A stretch of 64,000 nt of DNA, taken from Paracoccus denitrificans (GTDB lineage Bacteria; Pseudomonadota; Alphaproteobacteria; Rhodobacterales; Rhodobacteraceae). The notes below the pieces were generated by a model that was given only the letters and a program-made list of their open reading frames with translations, ran no database searches and was not told the origin of the DNA. Location: the NCBI GenBank assembly GCA_005768755.1, contig VAFL01000011.1, positions 1 through 64,000 of the forward strand, written 5' to 3'. A program made the position numbers and the translations under genes. Positions within the stretch are counted from its first letter, which is position 1. Every line of letters starts with the position of its first letter. Positions 1 through 8,376 of this stretch are shown here, one piece after another.

Positions 1-64
1 GGGCTATCGCCCACCGGCCCCGGAAACCATCGTCGCGATGGACCGTGCGCCGGTCATGCACTAA
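1..64 (+). CDS. Possible C-terminal tail of a gene entering from the left edge
   Basis: In frame 2 an open stretch of 20 codons runs from the window edge to a TAA at 62-64. The tail is Pro/Ala rich and too short to assign to any family. It is listed only because the frame is open to the edge; it could equally be chance. Confidence 0.3.
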   Translation, partial: GYRPPAPETIVAMDRAPVMH

Positions 65-346
65 CAATCAAACTGGACCACTCAGGTGGGGCTGATCAGC
101 GGAGAGGCTGATGCCTCCGGCGTCGAACACGCTTGGATGTGGTTAATTTTATCCAACAAAAGCAATATGTTAAAATAACTTCACCGAAACGGCCTCAGTC
201 AACTGTTTGAGAGAAAACTGCCACCAGAGATTGAGTTTCGACCCTAACGCGAAGAAGAAGGTGAAACGTCGACGAGTCACAACCCACGAAAACAACGAGA
301 AAATGTTGCTGTGGCTATGCAAGGAGAATTGTTTTGCTAAGCCAAG
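65..346. other. Non-coding stretch downstream of tRNA-Ser
   Basis: About 280 bases with no convincing gene. The part around 135-240 is clearly richer in A+T than the rest of the window. It lies on the 3' side of tRNA-Ser, where integrative elements often insert, but I see no integrase gene and no repeat of the tRNA 3' end. Confidence 0.4.
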
Positions 347-436
347 TGGCGGAGAGGGTGGGATTCGAACCCACGGAACCCTTGCAGGCTCAACGGTTTT
401 CGAGACCGCCCCGTTCGACCACTCCGGCACCTCTCC
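347..436 (-). tRNA. tRNA-Ser (anticodon CGA)
   Basis: Read on the - strand this is a class II tRNA of 90 bases. The acceptor stem GGAGAGG/CCTCTCC closes it, with discriminator G and an encoded CCA. The anticodon stem GCGGT/ACCGT encloses the loop CTCGAAA, which puts CGA at positions 34-36. A long variable arm and the T-arm with GTTCGAATCCC follow. It decodes UCG. Confidence 0.95.
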
Positions 437-530
437 GCGCTTGATCTGGTGTGGTGGAGGCGCATTTAACTGTCGGGGGGTTGAAGCGCAAGGGGGTTTT
501 CGGCGAAAAGCGTATGTTGCCTGTTGGGGA

Positions 531-1433
531 ATGAAGATGCGCCATATCCGCATTGCTGCGACCGTTGTCGGCGTTGCCTGGGCAGTGTCTTCAGCCGCGT
601 CCTTGTGGGCGCAGGAAGGGCCGATCGTGGCCGCACCGCCGGGGTCCACGCTCCATCTCGTTGCACCTGTTGCAGAGACATTGTTTCAGCGCGGACTCGG
701 TGAAAGCCGGGCGGCGGTGATCGGGGTGGAATCGCACCTTTTTGCCGACCGGATGGCGGCGATTTACATGGGCGGAGTTGAAGGCGAAAGCTGGCGAAAC
801 GAGGTGGCACGGATCCACGATCCGGCGCGCGTATCGGCGTTGTTACTGGCGGCGATCGGGCAGCAGGTGCAAGGGCGCCAGATCGACACGCGCCTGACGT
901 CGATGCTTGGCGCGACCGGTGCGAATTCGGGACCGGACGGGCAAGGGATGATCCTTGCCGCACGCATCCAGCTTGGTCAGCCGGCACGTCTGGAAGCGCT
1001 GGCGCAGCGGATGCAGGCCGATGACGCGCGCGCAGCACCCGTCTTGGTGGCGATTGACGAGATGATCGACGAATATGATCCGGTCAGCGCTGAAATGGCG
1101 CGCAACATGAACCGGCAACTCGCTTTCGTGCGCGGCTTTGCCGAGGCAGACGGATTCGATTTCCCGACCAGCCCGGACGACGCCGCGGCCGATCTTTCGC
1201 TTCAATCATCAGAACTTCACGCCGAGGCGACAGTGAAGATCAGGCTGAACTGGTATGCGGCTTACGCGCCGCTGGGTCCGGCAGCGGTCAGTCGCAGTGC
1301 GGCTGTGCGCGCCAGCCCCGGCATGCGGGCGCTTCACGCGTTGCTGGAACGCGCCGAGGATGATGTATTGGCGCAGCTTGCCGCCGAAACTGGCCGCGCC
1401 GCGGCGCGCCGCATGAAAGGAACGCCCTTGTGA
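531..1433 (+). CDS. Exported protein of unknown function
   Basis: A 300-residue protein with a Sec-type signal peptide: basic Lys/Arg start, a hydrophobic stretch at about residues 8-25 and a likely cut after the Ala-Gln near residue 28. The mature part is mostly helical, with Ala/Arg-rich segments and no motif I recognise; a distant relation to DUF2059-like periplasmic proteins is possible. The ATG at 531 was chosen because the signal peptide begins there, although an open frame extends upstream across the tRNA. Its stop overlaps the GTG of the NUDIX gene, so the two are translationally coupled. Confidence 0.75.
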   Translation: MKMRHIRIAATVVGVAWAVSSAASLWAQEGPIVAAPPGSTLHLVAPVAETLFQRGLGESRAAVIGVESHLFADRMAAIYMGGVEGESWRNEVARIHDPARVSALLLAAIGQQVQGRQIDTRLTSMLGATGANSGPDGQGMILAARIQLGQPARLEALAQRMQADDARAAPVLVAIDEMIDEYDPVSAEMARNMNRQLAFVRGFAEADGFDFPTSPDDAAADLSLQSSELHAEATVKIRLNWYAAYAPLGPAAVSRSAAVRASPGMRALHALLERAEDDVLAQLAAETGRAAARRMKGTPL

Positions 1434-2515
1434 CTGTGACGGATACCAAGGGGCTGCTGCTGCTGGTCGGTCCGCTGACCGCGCCCGAACTGCTGTCTGT
1501 TCTTGGCGTCGAAGGCGTGGCCGATGTGATGCCCGGACGACTTCGGGGCGGGGCATTGGCGGGTCTTGGCGGTGATTGGCCAACATGGGCGGATTCCGGT
1601 GGACAGATCGCCGTGCTGCGGGCGCAGCCCACCGACGATCTGTTGCGATATCTGCGGATTGTCGGGCTGGAGGCAAAGCAGGTCCAGGGGCTGGACGTCT
1701 GGGGATTGGGTCAGGGCGGCGGCGCTGACTGGGATGGAAGCCAGGCGGCGCTGATGGCCCGAACAGCAGCGATGGCCCTGTCGCAAGAGACCACGCGCAG
1801 CGACGAAAGCGCCGCCGCTCGGCTGCGCCGGATCGCCGAGATAGCTGCCGTCAGGCTGCGTGTCGCCGCTGAGCCGGACCCCGTGACCCATCTTCCCGCG
1901 CCGGATCCAGGCAGGGTTACGCAGATTTCCCGGCACGAGGCATATGGCCGCTTCTTCTCGGTCGAAGAGATCGCCTTGCGCCATCGTCGCTTTGACGGCA
2001 GCTGGTCACCCGTCCTGGACCGCGAAGTCTTCATTTCCGCTGATGCGGCGCTTCTGCTGCCCTATGATCCGGTGGCTGATACGGTGCTGCTGATCAGCCA
2101 GTTCCGCGTCGGGCCGATGGCACGCGGTCAGGTCCAATGCTGGATGCTGGAACCGATCGCCGGTCGTGTCGACGCGGACGAAAGCCCGTCCGACGCCGCC
2201 CGGCGTGAAGCGGTGGAAGAGGCCGGGCTTCAGATCGGCCAGCTTTACCCGCTGCCGCCGCATTATCCCACGCCGGGCGCGAACAGCGAATTCTTCTATC
2301 CGTTCATTGCCACGGTCGATCTGTCGGGCCACAAGGCCGGGCAGGGCTTCGGGCTGGCATCCGAGGGTGAGGATATTGCCACCCATATCATCCCGAGAGA
2401 GGAGCTTGTCCGGCTGGCCCTGACCGGACAGATACAATGCGGCCCGCTTCTGGCCATGGCGATGATGCTGGACCGCATGGCCCCGGAGATCAGGGCCGAT
2501 CTGGCGGGATCGTGA
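1430..2515 (+). CDS. trgB: NUDIX hydrolase, TrgB-like (probable ADP-ribose pyrophosphatase)
   Basis: A 361-residue protein with a textbook NUDIX box at residues 245-267 (G245, E251, R259, E260, E263, E264, G266), which binds the metal-pyrophosphate substrate. The surrounding fold resembles ADP-ribose/sugar-nucleotide pyrophosphatases. About 190 residues before the NUDIX domain form a separate N-terminal domain, possibly of the gamma-glutamylcyclotransferase-like type, and the total exceeds a typical NUDIX enzyme of about 200. The position directly before cysK matches the trgB-cysK arrangement of the Rhodobacter sphaeroides tellurite-resistance locus as I remember it. The substrate and any role in tellurite tolerance are inferred. 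The GTG start overlaps the preceding stop. Confidence 0.8.
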   Translation: MTVTDTKGLLLLVGPLTAPELLSVLGVEGVADVMPGRLRGGALAGLGGDWPTWADSGGQIAVLRAQPTDDLLRYLRIVGLEAKQVQGLDVWGLGQGGGADWDGSQAALMARTAAMALSQETTRSDESAAARLRRIAEIAAVRLRVAAEPDPVTHLPAPDPGRVTQISRHEAYGRFFSVEEIALRHRRFDGSWSPVLDREVFISADAALLLPYDPVADTVLLISQFRVGPMARGQVQCWMLEPIAGRVDADESPSDAARREAVEEAGLQIGQLYPLPPHYPTPGANSEFFYPFIATVDLSGHKAGQGFGLASEGEDIATHIIPREELVRLALTGQIQCGPLLAMAMMLDRMAPEIRADLAGS

Positions 2516-2617
2516 CCATTTCGTTCACTTCGCGGCACGATTTCGGCGCGCCAAGCCTTGCCCAAAAGCGCTCTATTGGTATTGATCGGGGCTGGACGTG
2601 ACAGGAAAGGCTCCGAC

Positions 2618-3646
2618 ATGGACATTCGCCCCGATCTTGCCTCAACGATTGGCAATACTCCTTTGATTCGCCTGCGTGGCCCATCCGAGGCCACAGGATG
2701 TGAGATTCTGGGCAAGGCAGAGTTCATGAATCCCGGCCAATCGGTCAAGGATCGCGCGGCGCTGTTCATCATCCAGGATGCCGTCCGGCGCGGCGCGTTG
2801 AAACCCGGCGGCACGATCGTCGAAGGCACCGCCGGCAACACCGGCATCGGGCTGGCACTCGTCGGTGCCTCGATGGGGTTCCGGTCTGTCATCGTGATCC
2901 CGGAAACGCAAAGCCAGGAAAAGAAGGACATGATCCGGCTGGCGGGTGCGGAACTGGTGCAGGTGCCTGCCGCGCCCTACAAGAACCCCAACAACTATGT
3001 GCGCTATTCCGAGCGTCTGGCCAATGAACTGGCCCGGACAGAGCCGAATGGCGCCATCTGGGCGAACCAGTTCGACAATGTCGCCAACCGTCAGGCGCAT
3101 CATGAGACGACTGGCCCCGAAATCTGGGAACAGACAGATGGTGCGGTCGATGGGTTCATCTGCGCCGTTGGCTCTGGCGGGACGCTGGCGGGGGTGGCGA
3201 TGGCGCTGCAACCGAAGGGCGTGAAGATCGGGCTTGCCGACCCCGAGGGAGCGGCGCTGTATTCGTTCTATACGACCGGCGTGTTCGAAAGCCCCGGAAG
3301 CTCGATCACGGAAGGTATCGGGCAGGGGCGTATCACTGCGAACCTGGAAGGCTTCACCCCCGATTTCAGCTATCGCATTCCCGATTCCGAGGCGCTGGAT
3401 GTGCTTTTCAAGCTGGCCGAGGACGATGGGCTGGTCCTTGGCGGATCATCCGGCATCAATGTGGCCGGCGCCATCCGGCTGGCCCGCGACATGGGCCCAG
3501 GCAAGCGCATCGTGACCGTCCTGTGCGATTCCGGCAACCGCTACCAGACCAAGCTGTATAACCCCGAATTCCTGCGCGAAAAGGGCCTTCCCGTGCCGAA
3601 ATGGCTGGATGCAGAACCCCGGAACATGCCTGAAGTATTCGAGTGA
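2618..3646 (+). CDS. cysK: Cysteine synthase A (O-acetylserine sulfhydrylase)
   Basis: A PLP enzyme of 342 residues that makes L-cysteine from O-acetylserine and sulfide. The PLP lysine is K44 in the segment NPGQSVKDRA, the substrate loop TAGNTG is at 71-76, and a glycine-rich GSGGT phosphate-binding loop lies further on. The ATG at 2618 has AGGAAAGG just upstream at 2603-2610; an earlier in-frame start is less likely. It is slightly longer than the usual 310-325 residues, like other alphaproteobacterial forms. The stop overlaps the GTG start of the MscS gene. The partner enzyme gene cysE lies 34 kb away in the same window. Confidence 0.95.
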   Translation: MDIRPDLASTIGNTPLIRLRGPSEATGCEILGKAEFMNPGQSVKDRAALFIIQDAVRRGALKPGGTIVEGTAGNTGIGLALVGASMGFRSVIVIPETQSQEKKDMIRLAGAELVQVPAAPYKNPNNYVRYSERLANELARTEPNGAIWANQFDNVANRQAHHETTGPEIWEQTDGAVDGFICAVGSGGTLAGVAMALQPKGVKIGLADPEGAALYSFYTTGVFESPGSSITEGIGQGRITANLEGFTPDFSYRIPDSEALDVLFKLAEDDGLVLGGSSGINVAGAIRLARDMGPGKRIVTVLCDSGNRYQTKLYNPEFLREKGLPVPKWLDAEPRNMPEVFE

Positions 3647-6132
3647 TTGCCTTGATCTGGAATGTTTTTCGTGCCGCCATGCTGGCGGTGTTTCTGCTTG
3701 CGTCGCAGGTCGCCGCGCAAGGGTCTGATATCAATTTCGACAATTGGGAGACGTTTGCCGGTCAGGCCGAGCAAGCCCTGGGTAACAGCGATACGGCGAC
3801 CGACACGCTGACCTCGATCCGCGACAATGCGGACAAATGGCGCGAGCAGTTCGCGGCCTACCAAAACCCTAATGACTCGCAGATCCAATCGGTTCAGAAC
3901 CAGATCGATGCATTGGGCGCGCCCCCGGCCGAGGGCGAGACAGAGCCAGAGGAAACTGCCACCCGGCGGGCCGCGCTGAATGAGCAGCTGACCGAGCTGA
4001 AGGCGCCCGGCACCCAGGCATCCGAAGCGCTGGCACGCGCACGCTCGATCATCTCGCAGGCTGATCAGGCGATCGGCGAGCGCGAGGCGCAGGAAATCCT
4101 GACGCAGACAGCTTCGCCCTTGTTGCCGGCCAGTTGGCTGGCGGCGTCGCAGGACACGGTCGAGGTCTGGAAGGGCATCGGAACGGACGCGATCAACGGA
4201 CGGACGCGTCAGCAATTCCTTGAAGGTGCACCGAAGATCCTGGCCTACCTGCTGGCTGCAATTGCGCTGTTGACCTTCGGCCGGCGTTTCGTCGATTCGC
4301 TGCCATCGCGGCTTGGCGCGCGCGCGACCGGCGATGCGCGGGCAGTAATCGCATTCATCGTATCTCTGGGGCAGATTCTGGTCCCGATGTTCGGCATTGC
4401 ATTGCTGGCCTGGGGTCTGGATGCGGCCGGGCTGCTGGGGCGGTGGCTGACGCCGTTTCTGCTTTCATTGCCACCCGCCGCGCTGATCTTCTTCAGCGGG
4501 CGCTGGCTGGTCAGGACGCTGTTTGCGTCGCAGGCTGTCGCCTATGACACCCTGCAAGTGCCCGAGAAGCAGCGACCATATGCCCGTTTCTATGGCACCG
4601 GGCTGGCGGTCATGCTGGCATTGCATTCGATCTTTTCGCATGCCGCGCTTCCGTTGTCGGGTTATGTCCGCGGCCAGAACGCACCGCCGCAGATACCGTA
4701 TGACGTCACTGCGGCGGGTGCGGGCGTCTTCCATCTGGTCCTGATGGTGCCGGCGGCGTTCTTCCTGTTCCAACTGGCCAATATCCTGCGCCGGATGAAC
4801 CGTTACGAGGGTACCGAGTATCCGCAATTCCGGGCCCGCGTGCTGACATATATCGGCACCGCCCTGCGGATACTGGTTGTGGTCACGCTGGCGATGATGC
4901 TGCTTGGCTATGTCAACCTTGCCAATGCGATCTTCTGGTCCCTGGTCAAAAGCCTGGGCCTGGTCGGCTTGCTGATCCTGCTTTACGACTTCTTTGCCGA
5001 TCTCTACTCGCTCAGCCGCAAGGGCAAGGAAGGCGCGCGCGAATCGCTGATCCCGATGCTGATCGGGTTCGTGCTGGTCTGTGCGTCTATCCCGGTATTC
5101 CTGCTGTTCTGGGGCGCCTCGCTGGCCGAGCTGGAAACGCTGCGCCAGCGGATCGTCGGGGGCTTTTCTGTCGGCGGCATCACGATCTCGCCCGGCGGTG
5201 TGTTTGCCTTCGCGGTCGTCTTCGCCATCGGCTACTTCCTGACCGGCACCGTGAAGAACGTCATGCGCAACAGCGTGTTGCCACGCACCAGTCTGGATTC
5301 GGGTGCGCAGAATGCCGCTGTTGCCGGTATCGGTTATGTCGGGATAACGCTGGCGGCATTGCTGGCCATCACCTCTGCCGGGATCAACCTTTCCAGCTTT
5401 GCGCTGATCGCCAGTGCCTTGTCGGTCGGGATCGGTTTCGGTCTGCAGACCATCGTGCAGAACTTCGTCGCGGGTATCATCCTGCTGATCGAACGCCCGA
5501 TCAGCGTGGGTGACTGGGTCGAGGCGGGCGGCCAGCAGGGGATCGTCCAGCAGATCTCGGTCCGGTCGACACGGATCAAGACTTTCGATCAGACCGACGT
5601 GATCGTGCCGAACAGCGACCTGATCAGCCAGTCGGTGACGAACTGGACACGCGGTAATTCGCGCGGCCGGATCATCGTGCCGGTCGGCGTCGCCTATGGC
5701 AGCGACACACGCAAGGTCGAACGGATCCTGCGCGAAATTGCCGAGGATCAGCCGACCGTGCTGATCGACCCGGCCCCTGCTGTTCTGCTGATGAATTTTG
5801 GGGCGGACAGCCTGGATTTCGAAGTCCGCTGTATCCTTTCGGATATCTCGGGCGGTGTCGGCGTCTCGTCCGAGATGCGGCACCAGATCGCACAGCGTTT
5901 TGCCGATGAGGGGATCGAGATCCCCTTCGCGCAGCGCGACCTGTGGCTGCGCAATCCCGAAACGCTGTTCGCAAAACCCAGTCAGCCGCAGCCGGGGGAT
6001 GCGCCTGCCCCAGAAAAGGAAAAAACGCCCGAGGTTGGCGCAAGGCCACCCGCCGATATCCGTTCGGTTGGGGAAATGCCTGACAGCGACGGCGGGGACG
6101 GCGATGGTGATGGCGGCGGTGACAATTACTGA
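3643..6132 (+). CDS. Large MscS-family mechanosensitive channel (DUF3772 type)
   Basis: An 829-residue inner-membrane protein. It has a signal peptide (about residues 1-26), then a periplasmic helical region of about 170 residues of the DUF3772 kind. A long series of membrane helices follows, then the MscS pore helix and beta domain at roughly 590-690 with the conserved run GFGLQTIVQNFVAG. The tail is acidic and Gly/Asp rich. Such long MscS proteins (compare 286 residues for E. coli MscS) are thought to release solutes on osmotic downshock. The GTG start overlaps the cysK stop by four bases, so it is the last gene of this operon; a terminator follows. Confidence 0.9.
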   Translation: MIALIWNVFRAAMLAVFLLASQVAAQGSDINFDNWETFAGQAEQALGNSDTATDTLTSIRDNADKWREQFAAYQNPNDSQIQSVQNQIDALGAPPAEGETEPEETATRRAALNEQLTELKAPGTQASEALARARSIISQADQAIGEREAQEILTQTASPLLPASWLAASQDTVEVWKGIGTDAINGRTRQQFLEGAPKILAYLLAAIALLTFGRRFVDSLPSRLGARATGDARAVIAFIVSLGQILVPMFGIALLAWGLDAAGLLGRWLTPFLLSLPPAALIFFSGRWLVRTLFASQAVAYDTLQVPEKQRPYARFYGTGLAVMLALHSIFSHAALPLSGYVRGQNAPPQIPYDVTAAGAGVFHLVLMVPAAFFLFQLANILRRMNRYEGTEYPQFRARVLTYIGTALRILVVVTLAMMLLGYVNLANAIFWSLVKSLGLVGLLILLYDFFADLYSLSRKGKEGARESLIPMLIGFVLVCASIPVFLLFWGASLAELETLRQRIVGGFSVGGITISPGGVFAFAVVFAIGYFLTGTVKNVMRNSVLPRTSLDSGAQNAAVAGIGYVGITLAALLAITSAGINLSSFALIASALSVGIGFGLQTIVQNFVAGIILLIERPISVGDWVEAGGQQGIVQQISVRSTRIKTFDQTDVIVPNSDLISQSVTNWTRGNSRGRIIVPVGVAYGSDTRKVERILREIAEDQPTVLIDPAPAVLLMNFGADSLDFEVRCILSDISGGVGVSSEMRHQIAQRFADEGIEIPFAQRDLWLRNPETLFAKPSQPQPGDAPAPEKEKTPEVGARPPADIRSVGEMPDSDGGDGDGDGGGDNY

Positions 6133-6167
6133 CGCAGGCTGTCAGCACCGCAGTTAAGACACGGGAA

Positions 6168-6202
6168 GGGTCGGCATCCAGCAATGCCGGCCCTTTCTGT
6201 TT
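6168..6202 (+). terminator. Intrinsic terminator after the MscS gene
   Basis: A 10-bp stem (6168-6177 with 6184-6193, one G-U pair) closes a 6-base loop and is followed by TTTCTGTTT. It ends the operon of the exported protein, trgB, cysK and the channel. Confidence 0.85.
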
Positions 6203-6222
6203 GCCATTCCGGCAGGTTCGCG

Positions 6223-6251
6223 TTGACATGGTTGCAAATGCAACTTATTCT
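6223..6251 (+). promoter_or_regulatory. hmgA promoter with an operator inside the spacer
   Basis: A perfect -35 box TTGACA (6223-6228) and -10 box TATTCT (6246-6251) are 17 bases apart. The spacer holds the inverted repeat GTTGCA-AA-TGCAAC (6231-6244). A repressor there would block RNA polymerase directly, as expected for an inducible tyrosine/homogentisate pathway gene. No regulator gene is next to it; the regulator family is not known from the sequence. Confidence 0.75.
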
Positions 6252-6279
6252 TCCCCGATATCCGCAAGGGGGATAAGAC

Positions 6280-7641
6280 ATGACCATCGACGCGCTGCCC
6301 AACGGCATGATCCGCGCCGCGACCGTCTCGGGAACCGCCGCTCATGAAGGTTATATGCCGGGCTTCGGCAATGATTTCGAAACCGAGGCCCTGCGGGATG
6401 CACTGCCGCAGGGGATGAACTCTCCTCAGAAGGTGAATTACGGCCTGTACGGTGAGCAGCTTTCTGGAACCGCATTCACGGCCCACATGCCCGAGCGGAC
6501 CTGGTGCTACCGCATCCGACCAAGCGTGAAGCATTCCAGCCGCTATAAGCGCATCGACGTGCCGTACTGGAAATCGGCGCCTCATGTGCTGGATGATGTC
6601 ACCTCGCTTGGCCAGTATCGCTGGGACCCCGTGCCGCATTCCGGGGACAAGTTGACCTGGATCACGGGCATGCGGACCATGACGACCGCCGGGGACGTGA
6701 ACACCCAGGTCGGCATGGCCGCGCATATCTACCTGGTCACCGAATCGATGCGGGATGAATATTTTTACAGCGCTGACAGTGAGTTGCTGGTCGTTCCTCA
6801 GGAAGGGCGGCTGCGTTTCGCCACCGAACTCGGGATCATCGACCTGGAACCGAAAGAGATTGCGATCATTCCGCGCGGCCTCGTCTACCGGGTCGAGGTG
6901 CTGGAAGGCCCTGCGCGTGGCTTCGTATGCGAGAATTATGGGCAGAAATTCGAACTGCCGGGTCGCGGACCGATCGGGGCCAACTGCATGGCCAATCCGC
7001 GCGATTTCAAGGCACCTGTCGCCGCCTTCGAGGACCGCGAGGTGCCGTCGCGCCTGACCGTCAAATGGTGTGGCCAGTTCCACGAAACCCGGATCGCGCA
7101 AAGCCCGCTGGACGTGGTGGCGTGGCACGGGAACTATGCGCCCTACAAGTATGATTTGCGGAATTATTGTCCGGTTGGCGCAATTCTGTTCGATCATCCT
7201 GATCCGTCGATTTTCACGGTGCTGACCGCGCCGTCGGGTGTGCCAGGCACGGCCAATATCGACTTCGTGCTGTTTCGCGAACGCTGGATGGTGATGGAAG
7301 ATACGTTCCGTCCGCCATGGTATCACAAGAACATCATGTCCGAGATGATGGGTAACATCTATGGCCAGTATGACGCCAAGCCGCAGGGATTCGTGCCGGG
7401 CGGGCTTTCGCTGCACAACATGATGTTGCCCCACGGTCCGGACCGCAATGCCTTCGAAGGCGCCAGCAACGCCGATCTGAAGCCCGAAAAGCTGGACAAT
7501 ACGATGTCCTTCATGTTCGAAACCCGCTTTCCCCAGCATCTGACCGCGTTTGCCGGCAAGGAGGCCCCCTTGCAGGACGACTACATCGACTGCTGGGAAA
7601 GCCTTGAAAAGAAGTTCGACGGTACGCCGGGGCGGAAATGA
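6280..7641 (+). CDS. hmgA: Homogentisate 1,2-dioxygenase
   Basis: A 453-residue non-haem Fe(II) enzyme that opens the ring of homogentisate to maleylacetoacetate in tyrosine/phenylalanine breakdown. The iron ligands are visible as H349, E355 (YHKNIMSE) and H385 (LPHGPD), with the same 6- and 30-residue spacings as the human enzyme. Length is normal for the family. The ATG follows AAGGGGGA at 6266-6273. The gene appears to be transcribed alone, since maleylacetoacetate isomerase and fumarylacetoacetase genes are not adjacent. Confidence 0.97.
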   Translation: MTIDALPNGMIRAATVSGTAAHEGYMPGFGNDFETEALRDALPQGMNSPQKVNYGLYGEQLSGTAFTAHMPERTWCYRIRPSVKHSSRYKRIDVPYWKSAPHVLDDVTSLGQYRWDPVPHSGDKLTWITGMRTMTTAGDVNTQVGMAAHIYLVTESMRDEYFYSADSELLVVPQEGRLRFATELGIIDLEPKEIAIIPRGLVYRVEVLEGPARGFVCENYGQKFELPGRGPIGANCMANPRDFKAPVAAFEDREVPSRLTVKWCGQFHETRIAQSPLDVVAWHGNYAPYKYDLRNYCPVGAILFDHPDPSIFTVLTAPSGVPGTANIDFVLFRERWMVMEDTFRPPWYHKNIMSEMMGNIYGQYDAKPQGFVPGGLSLHNMMLPHGPDRNAFEGASNADLKPEKLDNTMSFMFETRFPQHLTAFAGKEAPLQDDYIDCWESLEKKFDGTPGRK

Positions 7642-7666
7642 CTGCGATTCCCGCTTGATCCCGCGC

Positions 7667-7690
7667 CCGCGCCGGTCTAATCCGGCGCGG
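7667..7690 (+). terminator. Hairpin between hmgA and tRNA-Val
   Basis: A 9-bp GC-rich stem (7667-7675 with 7682-7690) with the loop TCTAAT. It is followed by TTCGCAT rather than a run of T, so it may be a weak terminator of hmgA or only a processing hairpin. Confidence 0.45.
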
Positions 7691-7703
7691 TTCGCATATG
7701 CGC

Positions 7704-7779
<76 letters not shown>

Positions 7780-7885
7780 TTTGCCCTTCCTTTCTGACAT
7801 CTGGAACCCTCTGTCGCTGCGATTGCAACACGCGGCTTTCGCGTAGAGATTGGGGCGAGCGGGTGGTTGGAACCAGAAGGGCAAT

Positions 7886-8275
7886 ATGACTGAATTGAAA
7901 CTTCCGCCAAAGGGCGAGATTGCTGCTTTTCTTCTGGCATTCATCGCGGGCGCAGCTGCTGCGGGCGCTGTATACTATCTTGGCGTTATCGGGATGCTAG
8001 GCACGCCTGGCGCGATGAATGTCGGATATCTGCTTACCGTGATGTCGCCGCTTGCAGGCCTTTCGGTCTTTCAGCTTCTGTTCGGGATGACCGGTCGCTG
8101 GCGGGGCTGGCGCTTTTGGGCGGTGGCACTTCCCGTTGTCTATCTGATCATCTCGGGATTATTCGTGCTTGCCCTTCAGGGGATGTTGCAAATGACCGTT
8201 GCGCTGCCGGTCGCTGCCGTGCTGGTGCTTCTGGCCGGAATATGGGGGCTTTCCCTGACACAACCGCAAGATTGA
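7886..8275 (+). CDS. Small four-helix membrane protein of unknown function
   Basis: A 129-residue protein with four hydrophobic segments at about residues 12-32, 42-64, 72-95 and 98-122, so almost the whole chain is membrane embedded. There is no enzymatic motif, and I do not recognise a family. AGAAGGGC at 7875-7882 supports the ATG at 7886. It stands alone between tRNA-Val and the leucine-degradation operon. Confidence 0.7.
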   Translation: MTELKLPPKGEIAAFLLAFIAGAAAAGAVYYLGVIGMLGTPGAMNVGYLLTVMSPLAGLSVFQLLFGMTGRWRGWRFWAVALPVVYLIISGLFVLALQGMLQMTVALPVAAVLVLLAGIWGLSLTQPQD

Positions 8276-8304
8276 CGCCTGCCGTTTGAGGGCGCAGTCT
8301 TTGC

Positions 8305-8358
8305 TTGACGCAGCAGTGTCTCATCACGCATAAGACGGATGAAATGAACGCGCGTTCA
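8305..8358 (+). promoter_or_regulatory. Promoter and palindromic operator of the leucine-degradation operon
   Basis: A -35-like TTGACG (8305-8310) and -10-like CATAAG (8329-8334) are spaced by 18 bases. Just after the expected start point sits the perfect 14-bp palindrome TGAACGCGCGTTCA (8345-8358), about 19 bases before the ivd ATG. Its size and symmetry suit a TetR-type repressor; that family assignment is inference. Confidence 0.6.
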
Positions 8359-8376
8359 AATAATGGGGGAGGGGCC

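Noticed and set aside
65..346. Possible integration site beside tRNA-Ser
   Set aside because: No integrase, no second copy of the tRNA 3' end, and genes beyond are housekeeping; the A+T-rich patch alone is not enough.
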